From contig NZ_LWLS01000072.1 in assembly GCF_001905095.1 (NCBI RefSeq), forward strand, positions 62,001 through 126,000: a stretch of 64,000 bases of DNA. The letters are read 5' to 3'. The stretch's first letter is position 1. Each line of letters opens with the position of its first letter. The translations under genes were made by a program, and so were the position numbers. This stretch comes from Micromonospora sp. CB01531 (lineage in GTDB: Bacteria > Actinomycetota > Actinomycetes > Mycobacteriales > Micromonosporaceae). The notes under the pieces are model-generated. The model had not been told where the DNA came from, made no database searches, and saw only the letters and a program-made list of their open reading frames with translations. Positions 1 through 8,181 of the stretch are shown one piece after another.

Positions 1-318
1 CTCGGGCTGGACGCCGTCGCGCTTGAGGTCGTCGTAGAGGCTGGTGAGTTCGGCGCGTCGGTGCACCTTGCGGGTCGCGACCGTGGTGCCCAGCCCCCGC
101 CGTCGTACGAGGAAGCCGCGGTTGACCAGCTCCAGGATGGCGCGCCGCACGGTCGGGCGGGACAGGCTGAGCCGCGTCGCGAGCGCGATCTCGTTCTCGA
201 ACGGATCACCGGGTCGCAGCTGGCCCGTGGCAATGGCGTTGCCGAGCTGCTCCGCGAGCTGGTGGTAGAGCGGCACGGGAGAGGAGCGGTCAATCGTCAC
301 GCCAACTTGAATTGCCAC
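1..318 (-). CDS. GntR-family transcription regulator, N-terminal part (runs off window)
   Basis: First 106 residues of a GntR-type DNA-binding protein; the rest lies left of the window. From a GTG start at 318 the winged helix is readable: PLYHQLAEQL helix, LRPGDPFENEIALATR segment, recognition helix SRPTVRRAILELV (about residues 55-67) and the wing GFLVRRRGLGTTV. The effector domain is not in view. It is divergent from the inositol operon, and actinobacterial iol operons are commonly repressed by a GntR protein called IolR, so it is inferred to be the local iol repressor. The three phased repeats between the two genes are its likely target. The family call is firm; the inositol role is inference from position. 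Confidence 0.85.
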   Translation of the reverse strand, partial: MAIQVGVTIDRSSPVPLYHQLAEQLGNAIATGQLRPGDPFENEIALATRLSLSRPTVRRAILELVNRGFLVRRRGLGTTVATRKVHRRAELTSLYDDLKRDGVQPE

Positions 319-347
319 GGCCGCACTCTACACCTGCCCTGATAGCA

Positions 348-388
348 AGACAGCACGTAACTATGTCAGAACAAACTCTTGACAGAAC
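348..388. promoter_or_regulatory. Three 16-bp-phased direct repeats, candidate IolR/GntR operator
   Basis: AGACAGCAC (348-356), TGTCAGAAC (364-372) and TGACAGAAC (380-388) sit exactly 16 bp apart in the GntR-iolC intergenic region. The last copy overlaps the iolC -35 hexamer. The repeats resemble the published Corynebacterium IolR motif as I remember it (KGWCHTRACA; the middle copy fits at nine of ten positions). Confidence 0.6.
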
Positions 389-407
389 TTTTACCCCCAG
401 GCAGGCT
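379..407 (+). promoter_or_regulatory. Probable iolC promoter
   Basis: Perfect -35 TTGACA (379-384), 17-bp spacer, weak -10 CAGGCT (402-407). It lies about 80 bp upstream of iolC and overlaps the third direct repeat, as expected for a repressed promoter. Confidence 0.5.
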
Positions 408-484
408 CTCGGGCAACGCTGGCGGCCCGGCCACGGGCCGCGCAGCGGGCCGGGGCATACCTCCATGCACGGGATGGGATACGG

Positions 485-1462
485 ATGCGCAGCGGGCGTG
501 GCGTGACGGCGTACGACCTGGTGGCGATGGGCCGGACCGGGGTCGACATCTATCCACTCGACCACGGCGTGGGGCTTGAGGACGTCAAGCGGTTCGAGAA
601 GTTCCTCGGCGGCAGCGCGACCAACGTGGCGGTGGCCGCGGCCCGGCACGGGCGCCGGACCGCCCTCGTCACCCGTACCGGCCGCGACCCCTTCGGCCAG
701 TACATCCACCGCGCGCTACGCGGGTTCAACGTGGATGACACCTTTGTCACCGAGGTCGACGGCCCGCCGACGCCGGTCACCTTCTGCGAGATCTTTCCCC
801 CGGATGACTTCCCGCTGTACTTCTACCGCTATCCGGTTGCCCCCGACCTGCTGGTCGAACCGGACGAGATCCCGCTCGAGGCGATCCGCGACGCGGCCGT
901 CTACTGGAGCACGGTCACCGGCCTGTCGCAGGACCCGTCCCGCTCGGCGCACTTCGCCGCCTGGCGGGCTCGCGGCCGGCGGGCGCACACCATCCTCGAC
1001 CTCGACTACCGGCCGATGTTCTGGTCGAGCCCCGAGGAGGCCACCGCCCAGGTGGGCGAAGCCTTGCGGCACGTCACGGTCGCGGTGGGCAACCGCGAGG
1101 AGTGCGAGATCGCGGTCGGTGAGACCGACCCGCATCGCGCCGCCGACGCCTTGCTGAGCATGGGGGTCGAGCTGGCCATCGTCAAGCAGGGCCCCAAGGG
1201 CGTCCTCGCCGCGACCGCCACCGAGCGCGTCGAGGTGCCGCCCGTTCCCGTGGCGGTCGTCAACGGCCTCGGCGCCGGCGACGCCTTCGGCGGCGCCCTC
1301 GTCCACGGGCTGCTCAGCGGCTGGGACCTGCACCGCGTCCTGCGGTTCGCGAACGCGGCGGGGGCCATCGTCGCATCCCGACTCGAATGCTCCAGCGCCA
1401 TGCCGACAACCGCCGAGGTCGAGGTGCTCCTCGGCGACCGGGAAGAGGAGGTGGCACGATGA
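485..1462 (+). CDS. iolC: 5-dehydro-2-deoxygluconokinase
   Basis: PfkB/ribokinase-family sugar kinase of about 325 residues that phosphorylates 2-deoxy-5-keto-gluconate in cytoplasmic myo-inositol catabolism. The N-terminal GRTGVDIYPL strand, the substrate-side GGSATNVA motif (about residue 40) and the C-terminal anion-hole/catalytic motif GLGAGDAFGGAL (about residue 260) are present, and the length is normal for IolC. The ATG at 485 opens the frame; a GTG at 503, giving VTAYDLVAMG, is an equally plausible start, and neither has a strong ribosome site. It is first in a four-gene operon and its stop overlaps the next start by ATGA. The neighbouring iolB and iolD settle IolC over other PfkB kinases. 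Confidence 0.93.
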   Translation: MRSGRGVTAYDLVAMGRTGVDIYPLDHGVGLEDVKRFEKFLGGSATNVAVAAARHGRRTALVTRTGRDPFGQYIHRALRGFNVDDTFVTEVDGPPTPVTFCEIFPPDDFPLYFYRYPVAPDLLVEPDEIPLEAIRDAAVYWSTVTGLSQDPSRSAHFAAWRARGRRAHTILDLDYRPMFWSSPEEATAQVGEALRHVTVAVGNREECEIAVGETDPHRAADALLSMGVELAIVKQGPKGVLAATATERVEVPPVPVAVVNGLGAGDAFGGALVHGLLSGWDLHRVLRFANAAGAIVASRLECSSAMPTTAEVEVLLGDREEEVAR

Positions 1463-2358
1463 TCACGACCTCGATACGACCGCGTATCCGTGAGCTGACC
1501 GAGGTCCGGGTGCGTGAGCCGGAGCGGATCGCCGCCGGGTGGGCCGCCCGCAAGCGCCGCGACCTGGTGGGTCCCGACGGCCAACTGCTCATCGTGGCCG
1601 CGGACCACCCCGCCCGCGGCGCCCTCGGCGTACGGGACAACCGCCAGGCCATGGCGTCCCGCAGCGAGTTGCTGGAACGCCTTGCCACCGCGCTGTCCCG
1701 CCCTGGTGTCGACGGGGTGCTCGGCACCCCCGACATCCTTGACGATCTGCTGCTGCTCGGCGCGCTCGATGACAAGATCGCCATCGGCTCGATGAATCGG
1801 GGCGGCCTGCAGGGCTCGGTCTTCGAGTTCGACGACCGCTTCACCGCCTACAACGTCGCGGAGATCGCCGCCCGAGGACTCGACGGGGGCAAGATGCTCA
1901 CCCGGATCTGCCTCGATGATCCGGCGACACCGGCAACCCTGGAGGCGAGCGGCCGGGCGGTCACGGAGCTGGCCGGGCGTGGCCTGATGGCGATGGTGGA
2001 GCCCTTCCTGTCCGTCCGCGTCGATGGCCGGGTCCGCAACCTGCTGGACCCCGAATCGGTCATCGCCTCGATCCACATCGGCTCGGCGCTCGGGGCGAGC
2101 AGCCAGCACACCTGGCTGAAGCTGCCGGTCATCGACGACCTGGCCCGGGTCATGGACGCCACGACCCTGCCGGCCCTCCTGCTCGGCGGCGATCCGAGCG
2201 GCCGCCCCGACGAGACGTACGCCGCGTGGGGCGGGGCGCTCGACCTGCCCGCGGTACGCGGACTGGTCGTCGGGCGCGCGCTGCTCTTCCCACCGGACGG
2301 CGACGTGGCGGCGGCCGTCGACATCGCTGCGGGCCTCGTCCACCGGCAGCCCTCGTGA
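1459..2358 (+). CDS. Aldolase-type TIM-barrel protein of the inositol operon (Cgl0158 family)
   Basis: Class I aldolase-like (beta/alpha)8 protein of 299 residues. The ATG at 1459 overlaps the iolC stop and is preceded by AGAGGAGG at 1444-1451, an ideal ribosome site. The segments VAADHPARG, GVDGVLGTPDILDDLLLLG and IGSMNRGGLQGS match the DhnA/Cgl0158 aldolases that occupy this slot in actinobacterial iol clusters. The likely job is cleavage of 2-deoxy-5-keto-gluconate-6-phosphate to malonate semialdehyde and dihydroxyacetone phosphate, as IolJ does in Bacillus; that is inferred from position and fold, not from specific catalytic residues. Translational coupling on both sides argues for stoichiometric production with IolC and IolB. 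Confidence 0.85.
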   Translation: MITTSIRPRIRELTEVRVREPERIAAGWAARKRRDLVGPDGQLLIVAADHPARGALGVRDNRQAMASRSELLERLATALSRPGVDGVLGTPDILDDLLLLGALDDKIAIGSMNRGGLQGSVFEFDDRFTAYNVAEIAARGLDGGKMLTRICLDDPATPATLEASGRAVTELAGRGLMAMVEPFLSVRVDGRVRNLLDPESVIASIHIGSALGASSQHTWLKLPVIDDLARVMDATTLPALLLGGDPSGRPDETYAAWGGALDLPAVRGLVVGRALLFPPDGDVAAAVDIAAGLVHRQPS

Positions 2359-3281
2359 GCACGAGCAGCCGCTGGGTCCACCGCTACGGCACGACCGGAG
2401 ATGGCGACTTCCAGGTGGCGATCACGGACGCCCTGGACGGGTGGGAGCACACCAGCCTCCGAGTGGCCACGCTGCCGTCGGCCGGTCAGGTCGACCTCGC
2501 CACCGGCAACAGCGAGATCATCGTCGTTCCGCTGCGCGGGGGCCCGGACGTAATGGTCGTTGACCACACCGGCGCACGGCACGAGGTCGGGCTCACCGGC
2601 CGGGAGAGTGTCTTCGCCGGCCCGACCGATGTGTGTTACGTACCCCGGGAGGCGCGTCTCACGGTGCGCAACCCGGGCCGAGGGGCGGCCGTGGTCGCGC
2701 TGGCGGGGGCGAGGGCGACGAAGCTCGCCGCACCGCTGCCGGTGCGTCACCTGGCCGCCGCCGACGTGCCCGTTGAACTCCGCGGCGCCGGCATGGCCTC
2801 GCGCGAGGTGCGCAACTTCGGCATCCCACAGGTGCTGGAGGCCGACTCGATCATCGCGTGCGAGGTCGTCACACCGGCCGGCAACTGGAGCTCCTACCCG
2901 CCGCACAAGCACGACGAGGAGCGCGACGGCGTGGAGACCGAACTCGAAGAGATCTACTACTTCGAGGTCCGGACCGAGGCCGGCGGCACGCCGGTCGACG
3001 GCGCCGACCCGGTCGCCTACCAACGGGTCTACGGCATGCCGCAGCGTCCGATCGACGTCCTCGCCGAGGTCCGCTCCGGTGACGTGGTCCTCGTACCGCA
3101 CGGCTGGCACGGCCCGGCGATGGCCCCGCCCGGCTACGACCTCTACTACCTCAACGTGATGGCCGGCCCCGGCGCCACCCGGGCCTGGCTGATCTGTGAC
3201 GACCCGGCCCACGGGTGGGTGCGCCAGTCATGGGCTGGACAGGCAGTGGATCCGAGACTGCCGATGGGAGGGCCTCGATGA
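2355..3281 (+). CDS. iolB: 5-deoxy-glucuronate isomerase
   Basis: IolB of 308 residues, a bicupin isomerase converting 5-deoxy-glucuronate to 2-deoxy-5-keto-gluconate. The diagnostic metal-site stretch YPPHKHDEER (about residue 190) and ELEEIYYFEV are intact, and the second metal-site region VLVPHGWHGPAMAPPGYDLYY is complete. The GTG at 2355 overlaps the preceding stop by GTGA; longer upstream frames have no support. The gene ends in an ATGA overlap with iolD. The length and motifs are typical of the family, so the call is secure. Confidence 0.95.
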   Translation: MSTSSRWVHRYGTTGDGDFQVAITDALDGWEHTSLRVATLPSAGQVDLATGNSEIIVVPLRGGPDVMVVDHTGARHEVGLTGRESVFAGPTDVCYVPREARLTVRNPGRGAAVVALAGARATKLAAPLPVRHLAAADVPVELRGAGMASREVRNFGIPQVLEADSIIACEVVTPAGNWSSYPPHKHDEERDGVETELEEIYYFEVRTEAGGTPVDGADPVAYQRVYGMPQRPIDVLAEVRSGDVVLVPHGWHGPAMAPPGYDLYYLNVMAGPGATRAWLICDDPAHGWVRQSWAGQAVDPRLPMGGPR

Positions 3282-5224
3282 CCGCGATCGCCACGACGAT
3301 TCGCCTGACCGTCGGCCAGGCCGTCGTACGTTTCCTCGCCAACCAGTGGAGCGAGCGCGACGGCGTGCGCCAGAAGCTGTTCGCCGGCTGCCTCGGCATC
3401 TTCGGCCACGGCAACGTCGCGGGTCTCGGTCAGGCCCTGCTGCAGAACGAACTCGCCGGCGCTGCCGAACACCTGCCGTACGTGCTGGCCCGCAACGAGC
3501 AGGCGATGGTGCACCTGGCGGCCGCCTACGCCCGCCAGAAGGACCGCCTCCAGACCTGGGCCTGCACCGCGTCGATCGGCCCCGGCTCCACCAACATGCT
3601 CACCGGCACCGCACTGGCCACCGTCAACCGCCTGCCGGTGCTGCTGCTCCCGTCGGACACCTTCGCCACCCGGGTGTCCGAGCCGGTACTCCAGGAACTG
3701 GAGGTGCCCTACGGCGGCGACCTCACCGTCAACGACGCCTTCCGGCCGCTGTCCCGCTTCTTCGACCGGATCAACCGGCCGGAGCAGTTGCCCTCGGCCC
3801 TGCTGGGTGCCATGCGGGTGCTGACCGATCCGGTGGAAACCGGGGCGGTGACGATCGCGCTGCCGCAGGACGTGCAGGCCGAGGCGTACGACTGGCCGCT
3901 GGAACTGTTCGCCGAGCGGGTCTGGCGGGTGGCCCGGCCCCCGGCGGAGGCGGCCGACATCGCCGACGCCGCCGCGATCATCCGGTCGGCCCGCCAGCCG
4001 TTCATCGTCGCCGGCGGCGGGGTGCACTACTCCGGTGCCGAGGCGGCGCTGCGCGCGTTCTGCGAGACGACCGGCATTCCGGTCGGCGAAAGCCAGGCCG
4101 GCAAGGGCTCACTGCCACACGGTCACCCACAGGCGATGGGCGCCGTCGGATCGACCGGCACCACCGCCGCCAACGCGCTCGCCCGCGACGCGGACGTCGT
4201 CATCGGGATCGGCACCCGCTACAGCGACTTCACCACCGCCTCGCGCACGGCCTTCCAGGACCCGGCCGTCCGCTTCGTCAACATCAACGTCGCCCGCTTC
4301 GACACCGGAAAGCACGCCGGCCTGTCGATCGTGGCCGACGCCCGGGAGGCGCTGACCGCGCTCGGCGCGGCCCTCGACGGGTACGCGGTGGCCCCCGAGC
4401 ACCGGCAGCGGCAGGCCCGCCTGTGGCGGGACTGGGACGCACGGGTGGAGGCCACCTACCACCCCGGTCGGGAGGTCGTGGACACGCTCCCCGCCGGCGT
4501 GCTCACCCAGGGCATGGTGCTGGGCCGGGTCAACGAGCTGTCCGACCCCCGGGACGTGGTGGTGTGCGCCGCCGGCTCCATGCCCGGCGACCTGCACAAG
4601 CTCTGGCGGGTCCGGGACCGCAAGGCGTACCACGTCGAGTACGGCTACTCGTGCATGGGCTACGAGATCCCCGGCGGCATCGGGGTACGGCTGGCCGACC
4701 CCGACCGGGACGTCTTCATCCTGGTGGGCGACGGCTCGTACCTGATGATGCCGACCGAGCTGGTCACCGCGGTCCAGGAACGTGTCAAGGTCATCGTCGT
4801 CCTGGTCCAGAACCACGGCTTCCACTCCATCGGTTCGCTGTCGGAATCGCTCGGCTCGCAGCGGTTCGGCACCCGGTACCGATACCGCGACGACGCCACC
4901 GGCCGCCTCGACGGCGCAAAGCTCCCGGTCGACCTCGCCGCCAACGCCCGCAGCCTCGGCGCCACCGTCATCGAGGTGCGCAGCCCGGAGGAGCTCGACC
5001 GGGCGATCAAGGACGCCAGGGCCATCCCCGCCGACGGCGGACCCGTCGTCATCCACGTCGAGACCGACCCCACGGTCCACGCCCCCGACAGCGATTCCTG
5101 GTGGGACGTACCGGTCAGCGAGGTCAGCGAACTCGACAGCACCCGGCAGGCGTACCAGAGCTACGCCGTGCACAAGGCGAGCCAGCGCCCCCACCTGGCG
5201 CCGACGGAGAGCCCAGCCAGATGA
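3278..5224 (+). CDS. iolD: 3D-(3,5/4)-trihydroxycyclohexane-1,2-dione acylhydrolase
   Basis: Thiamine-diphosphate enzyme of 648 residues that opens the inositol-derived cyclohexanedione ring to 5-deoxy-glucuronate. The catalytic Glu region ARNEQAMVHLA (about residue 70), the central NAD/FAD-fold-like domain and the C-terminal ThDP/Mg motif, starting VGDGSYLMM and ending in the metal-ligand Asn of VLVQNHGFHSIG, are all visible. The ATG at 3278 overlaps the iolB stop; an in-frame ATG 21 codons upstream is less likely. No iolE or iolG is in the window, so the dehydrogenase and dehydratase steps must be encoded elsewhere. The operon ends here; only 20 bp separate it from a convergent gene. Confidence 0.95.
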   Translation: MTAIATTIRLTVGQAVVRFLANQWSERDGVRQKLFAGCLGIFGHGNVAGLGQALLQNELAGAAEHLPYVLARNEQAMVHLAAAYARQKDRLQTWACTASIGPGSTNMLTGTALATVNRLPVLLLPSDTFATRVSEPVLQELEVPYGGDLTVNDAFRPLSRFFDRINRPEQLPSALLGAMRVLTDPVETGAVTIALPQDVQAEAYDWPLELFAERVWRVARPPAEAADIADAAAIIRSARQPFIVAGGGVHYSGAEAALRAFCETTGIPVGESQAGKGSLPHGHPQAMGAVGSTGTTAANALARDADVVIGIGTRYSDFTTASRTAFQDPAVRFVNINVARFDTGKHAGLSIVADAREALTALGAALDGYAVAPEHRQRQARLWRDWDARVEATYHPGREVVDTLPAGVLTQGMVLGRVNELSDPRDVVVCAAGSMPGDLHKLWRVRDRKAYHVEYGYSCMGYEIPGGIGVRLADPDRDVFILVGDGSYLMMPTELVTAVQERVKVIVVLVQNHGFHSIGSLSESLGSQRFGTRYRYRDDATGRLDGAKLPVDLAANARSLGATVIEVRSPEELDRAIKDARAIPADGGPVVIHVETDPTVHAPDSDSWWDVPVSEVSELDSTRQAYQSYAVHKASQRPHLAPTESPAR

Positions 5225-5244
5225 CCAAGCTGGCGAGGGGAGGA

Positions 5245-5697
5245 TCAGTTGTCGGGGTCGAAGGCGCCGTCGAACTCGAAGACGGGGTTCGGCACGTCGT
5301 GGCCGTGGCTGTCGGTCAGGGTGGCCTGACCGATGAGCTTCGACGGCCCGCCGGCGACGTAGGTGGCGTCGGCTTTGACCTGTACCTCGAACTTGCCGTC
5401 CTGTGGTTGTCCGTGGTCGTCGATGAAGTGGATCATGCAGATCCAGTCGGGGCCGGGCCCGACATCGGGGACCTTGGGGCCGCCGCGGTCGCAGGCCGGG
5501 GCAGCGCCGATGCGGGTGACGGTGACGCCGTGTTCGCCGAGCAGGTCGGCCCGCTGGACGTACAGATTGGCGAAAGCGGGCCCGATGGCCCGTTCGAGGC
5601 GCGATTTGGTGACATCGGGCTGACCGCATCCGGCCAGTGCCCCCACGGCGGCGACGGCGAGGCCGCTGGCCAGCGCGATGGTGCGGGTACGGGTCAT
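5245..5697 (-). CDS. Secreted lipoprotein of an ABC-transporter operon, unknown function
   Basis: 150-residue exported protein. The N-terminus is a lipoprotein signal ending in the lipobox LAGCGQ, so it should be anchored outside the membrane. The mature domain has two conserved cysteines (PACDRGG, WICMIH) and the C-terminal stretch DVPNPVFEFDG. I know no characterised family for it. It is clearly homologous to the C-terminal domain encoded at 48911-49489, which has the pattern AFAHLY, CNKGGGK, WRC, APNPLWQFDG and is fused to another ABC permease. Its start lies 2 bp after the stop of the ABC permease upstream, so it is cotranscribed. A role as an extracellular accessory or sensor of that transporter is inference. 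Confidence 0.85.
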   Translation of the reverse strand: MTRTRTIALASGLAVAAVGALAGCGQPDVTKSRLERAIGPAFANLYVQRADLLGEHGVTVTRIGAAPACDRGGPKVPDVGPGPDWICMIHFIDDHGQPQDGKFEVQVKADATYVAGGPSKLIGQATLTDSHGHDVPNPVFEFDGAFDPDN

Positions 5698-5699
5698 GA

Positions 5700-6557
5700 T
5701 CAGCCTCCGGTGATGTCGCGGCGACGCAGGTAGCGGTGGGCGGGGGCGAGGCAGACGGCCAGCCAGCCCGCGCTGACGACCGCGCCGGTGACGATCGGCG
5801 CGTGGAACGGGTGCGCGGTGAGCAGCCCGTGCCAGGCTTCGAACGGGGTGGTGAGCAGCAGTCGTCGGCCTTGGTCGAGCCCGCCGAGGCTGCTGACCAG
5901 CTGCATGATCATTCCGGCGACGACCGGGGCGGCGACGCCGATGGTGGGGTTGCGGGTGGTGACCGAGAGCAGGATCGCCAGGGCGGTGAAGCCGAGCATC
6001 GGCGCGACGGCGGTGGCCCAGCTTGCGATGACCAGCGGCAAGGCGTGGCCAGCGGGGATGAGTTGGCCACTGAGGCCGGGTAAGGGTTGGGTGCCGACGA
6101 CGAGCAGGCTGGTGGTGATGGTGCTGGCGGCGAGCAGCGCCAGGACGAGGAGGTTGAAGCCGACGGCGGTGAGGGTCTTGGCCCAGAAGACCTGGGTACG
6201 GCTGACCGAGCGGGTGAGGACGGTCTTCCAGGTGCCGTGCTGGTCCTCGTTGGCGAAGATGTCCCCGGCGACCAGGGCGGCGAGCAGGGGCAGCACCCAC
6301 TGGTGGGCGAAGGCGAGCACGAACAGCGGCACGGCGTAGCCGCTGGTGTGGATGTGCCGGCCGTAGATGGTGTCCTTCGGCGGCAGTTGGGTGTTGAAGA
6401 TCAGGACGACCGCGACGGGGACGACGATCGCGCCGATGAGCAGGGCGCGGCTACGCACCTGGGCGGCGAGCTTTGCCACCTCCCACCGCAGCACGGTGGC
6501 GGTGCCGGGCCTGCGGCGTGCGGCCGGGGCGACGGCGGGTACGGCGGTGGTGGTCAT
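5700..6557 (-). CDS. ABC-2 type transporter permease
   Basis: 285-residue integral membrane protein with about six hydrophobic segments (for example ALLIGAIVVPVAVVLIF and FVLAFAHQWVLPLLAALVAGD). The cytoplasmic motif DIFANEDQHGTWKTVLTRSVSR is the coupling-helix region of ABC-2 exporters. It starts with ATG at 6557, overlapping the ATPase stop by four bases. Its paralogue at 48911-50266 shares this motif (DVFASEDRLGTWRHLL). Together with the ATPase it should form a two-subunit exporter. Regulation by the adjacent two-component system suggests a toxic peptide or envelope-active compound as substrate, but nothing in the sequence identifies it. Confidence 0.88.
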   Translation of the reverse strand: MTTTAVPAVAPAARRRPGTATVLRWEVAKLAAQVRSRALLIGAIVVPVAVVLIFNTQLPPKDTIYGRHIHTSGYAVPLFVLAFAHQWVLPLLAALVAGDIFANEDQHGTWKTVLTRSVSRTQVFWAKTLTAVGFNLLVLALLAASTITTSLLVVGTQPLPGLSGQLIPAGHALPLVIASWATAVAPMLGFTALAILLSVTTRNPTIGVAAPVVAGMIMQLVSSLGGLDQGRRLLLTTPFEAWHGLLTAHPFHAPIVTGAVVSAGWLAVCLAPAHRYLRRRDITGG

Positions 6558-7510
6558 CGGCGGGCTCCGGCGGGGGTGTCGACGCCGGCGGACGGTCCGG
6601 CGGCTGCGGATTCGGTGAGCATGAAGAACAGCGCCTCCAGCGGCGTCTCGCCTCGGGTCAGACCGCGCAGCGCGATGCCGGCGTCGACAACGTCGGCGAC
6701 CAGGGCGTCGATCTCCTTTTGCGGTCCCCGGACCGCCAGCCCGTCGTCGACGGAGGTGACCGCCAGCCCGCGGGCGCGGGACAGCTCGGCGGCCCGACCG
6801 TCGTCCGTGGTGGTGATCCGGTGGGCCTGCTCGGGCGCCAGTTCCCGCAGGGCGGCGATCGTGCCGTGGTGCACCACCGACCCGGACTTCATGATGGTCA
6901 CGTTGTCGCAGATCTGCTCGACCTCACCCATGTCGTGGCTGGAGAGCAGCACGGTGAGGCCGGTGTCGGCGAGCCGCCGGACCAGCGCCCGCATGTCGCG
7001 GATGCCGGCCGGATCGAGGCCGTTGGCGGGCTCGTCCAGGACGAGCAGTCTCGGGTCGCGCAGCAGGGCGGAGGCGACGCCGAGGCGCTGCCGCATGCCG
7101 AAGGAGTAGCCGCGGACCTTGTCCTGCTGCCGGTCGGTCAGCCCGACGACGTCCAGCACCTCGTCGATGCGGGCGGTGGCGTCGCCCCCGTCGAGTCCAG
7201 CGAGCAGGCGCAGGTTCTTGCGGCCGCTCAGGGCGGGATAGAACCTCGGGCTCTCGATGAACCCGGCGACTCCGGACAGTGAGGTGACGCCGTGCCGCTG
7301 CCAGGAGCGGCCGAACACCTCCAGGGTGCCGCTGTCGGGACGGACCAGCCCGAACAACATCCGCAGGAAGGTCGTCTTACCGGCCCCGTTGGGGCCGAGG
7401 ACGCCGTACACCTCGCCTTGGGCGACCTGCACCGTAATGTCATTGACGGCGGTCAGTGGCCCGTAGGCCTTGGTGAGATGGACGGCGTTGACCGCCAGCA
7501 CATCGCTCAT
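6554..7510 (-). CDS. ABC transporter ATP-binding protein
   Basis: 318-residue ATPase of the multidrug/bacitracin-type (CcmA-like) group. Walker A GPNGAGKTT, signature SFGMRQRLG, Walker B LLVLDEPANGLDPAG and switch LSSHDM are intact; a C-terminal extension of about 100 residues follows the ATPase core, as in BcrA-like proteins. The start chosen is ATG 7510, because the longer frame runs through the promoter and operator at 7518-7550; a -10-like TAGCGT seven bases upstream makes the message probably leaderless. It is the first gene of the ATPase-permease-lipoprotein operon. Confidence 0.92.
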   Translation of the reverse strand: MSDVLAVNAVHLTKAYGPLTAVNDITVQVAQGEVYGVLGPNGAGKTTFLRMLFGLVRPDSGTLEVFGRSWQRHGVTSLSGVAGFIESPRFYPALSGRKNLRLLAGLDGGDATARIDEVLDVVGLTDRQQDKVRGYSFGMRQRLGVASALLRDPRLLVLDEPANGLDPAGIRDMRALVRRLADTGLTVLLSSHDMGEVEQICDNVTIMKSGSVVHHGTIAALRELAPEQAHRITTTDDGRAAELSRARGLAVTSVDDGLAVRGPQKEIDALVADVVDAGIALRGLTRGETPLEALFFMLTESAAAGPSAGVDTPAGARR

Positions 7511-7517
7511 GACCCGG

Positions 7518-7550
7518 ACGCTAAAGATCACACATGAAGCCAGCATGAAA
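7518..7550 (-). promoter_or_regulatory. Promoter with TTCAT direct-repeat operator of the ABC operon
   Basis: Read on the minus strand: TTCATG at 7550-7545 (as TTTCATG), five bases, TTCATG at 7539-7534, nine bases to TAGCGT (7523-7518), then seven bases to the start codon. The 11-bp period is typical of OmpR-family regulators and the same arrangement precedes the PAP2 gene. Confidence 0.65.
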
Positions 7551-7572
7551 CCGGCCGGCGGGTCGGCGGCGG

Positions 7573-8181
7573 TTATCCGGGGCGGGCCGGCCGGCGGACA
7601 AGACGCCATCCGGCGTAGGCGAGCGCGGCGAGGGCCCCGACGGCGAGCAGATACCACTGGAAGCGATGCAGATCCGCCACGATGGCGCGGATGTGGTCCC
7701 CGGCGAGGTAGCCGGCGGTGGCCCACAGGCCGACCCAGGCGGCGGCGCCGAGGGCGTTGTAGACGACAAAACGTCGCCATGGCATGCCGGTGGCACCGGC
7801 GATGATGCCGTTGAACTGCCGCAGGCCCTCGACGAAGCGGGCGACTGCGACCAGTTTCGGCCCGTGCCGGCTCATCATCGCCTCCAGCCGGGCAAACCGC
7901 TCCGGCGTCAGGCGCACGTAGCGGCCGTACCGCAGGATGATCCGCCGACCGCCGGCGCGACCGATCAGGTAGCCGATGCTGTCCCCGATCACCGCGGCCA
8001 GAAACGCGGTCACCGCGACGCCGATGATGGCCAGTTGGCCGTGCGCCGCGAAGCCGGCGCCGAGGATGATGGCCGTCTCACCTGGCGCGGGAACGCCGAA
8101 GCTTTCCACCCCGACGAGCACCGCGAGGCCCAGGTAGCCGTGGCGCGCTACCAGGCTGGTGAGGAAACCAACGGCGGTCAC
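7573..8181 (-). CDS. DedA-family membrane protein
   Basis: 202-residue DedA/SNARE-associated protein. The family signatures ESFGVPAPGE, GDSIGYLIGRAGG and FVEGLRQFNGIIAGATGMPWRRF are all present, with four to six hydrophobic segments. DedA proteins such as UptA recycle undecaprenyl phosphate across the membrane (established for some members). The GTG start at 8181 overlaps the stop of the PAP2 phosphatase gene (GTGA), so the two are translationally coupled. That pairing suggests undecaprenyl-carrier recycling under envelope stress: PAP2 makes undecaprenyl phosphate outside and DedA returns it inside. This is one of three DedA genes in the window. Confidence 0.9.
   Translation of the reverse strand: MTAVGFLTSLVARHGYLGLAVLVGVESFGVPAPGETAIILGAGFAAHGQLAIIGVAVTAFLAAVIGDSIGYLIGRAGGRRIILRYGRYVRLTPERFARLEAMMSRHGPKLVAVARFVEGLRQFNGIIAGATGMPWRRFVVYNALGAAAWVGLWATAGYLAGDHIRAIVADLHRFQWYLLAVGALAALAYAGWRLVRRPARPG

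Noticed and set aside
3196..5733. 845-codon frame overlapping iolD
   Set aside because: Low-complexity Arg/Pro/Gly translation in the wrong frame; iolD has intact catalytic motifs.
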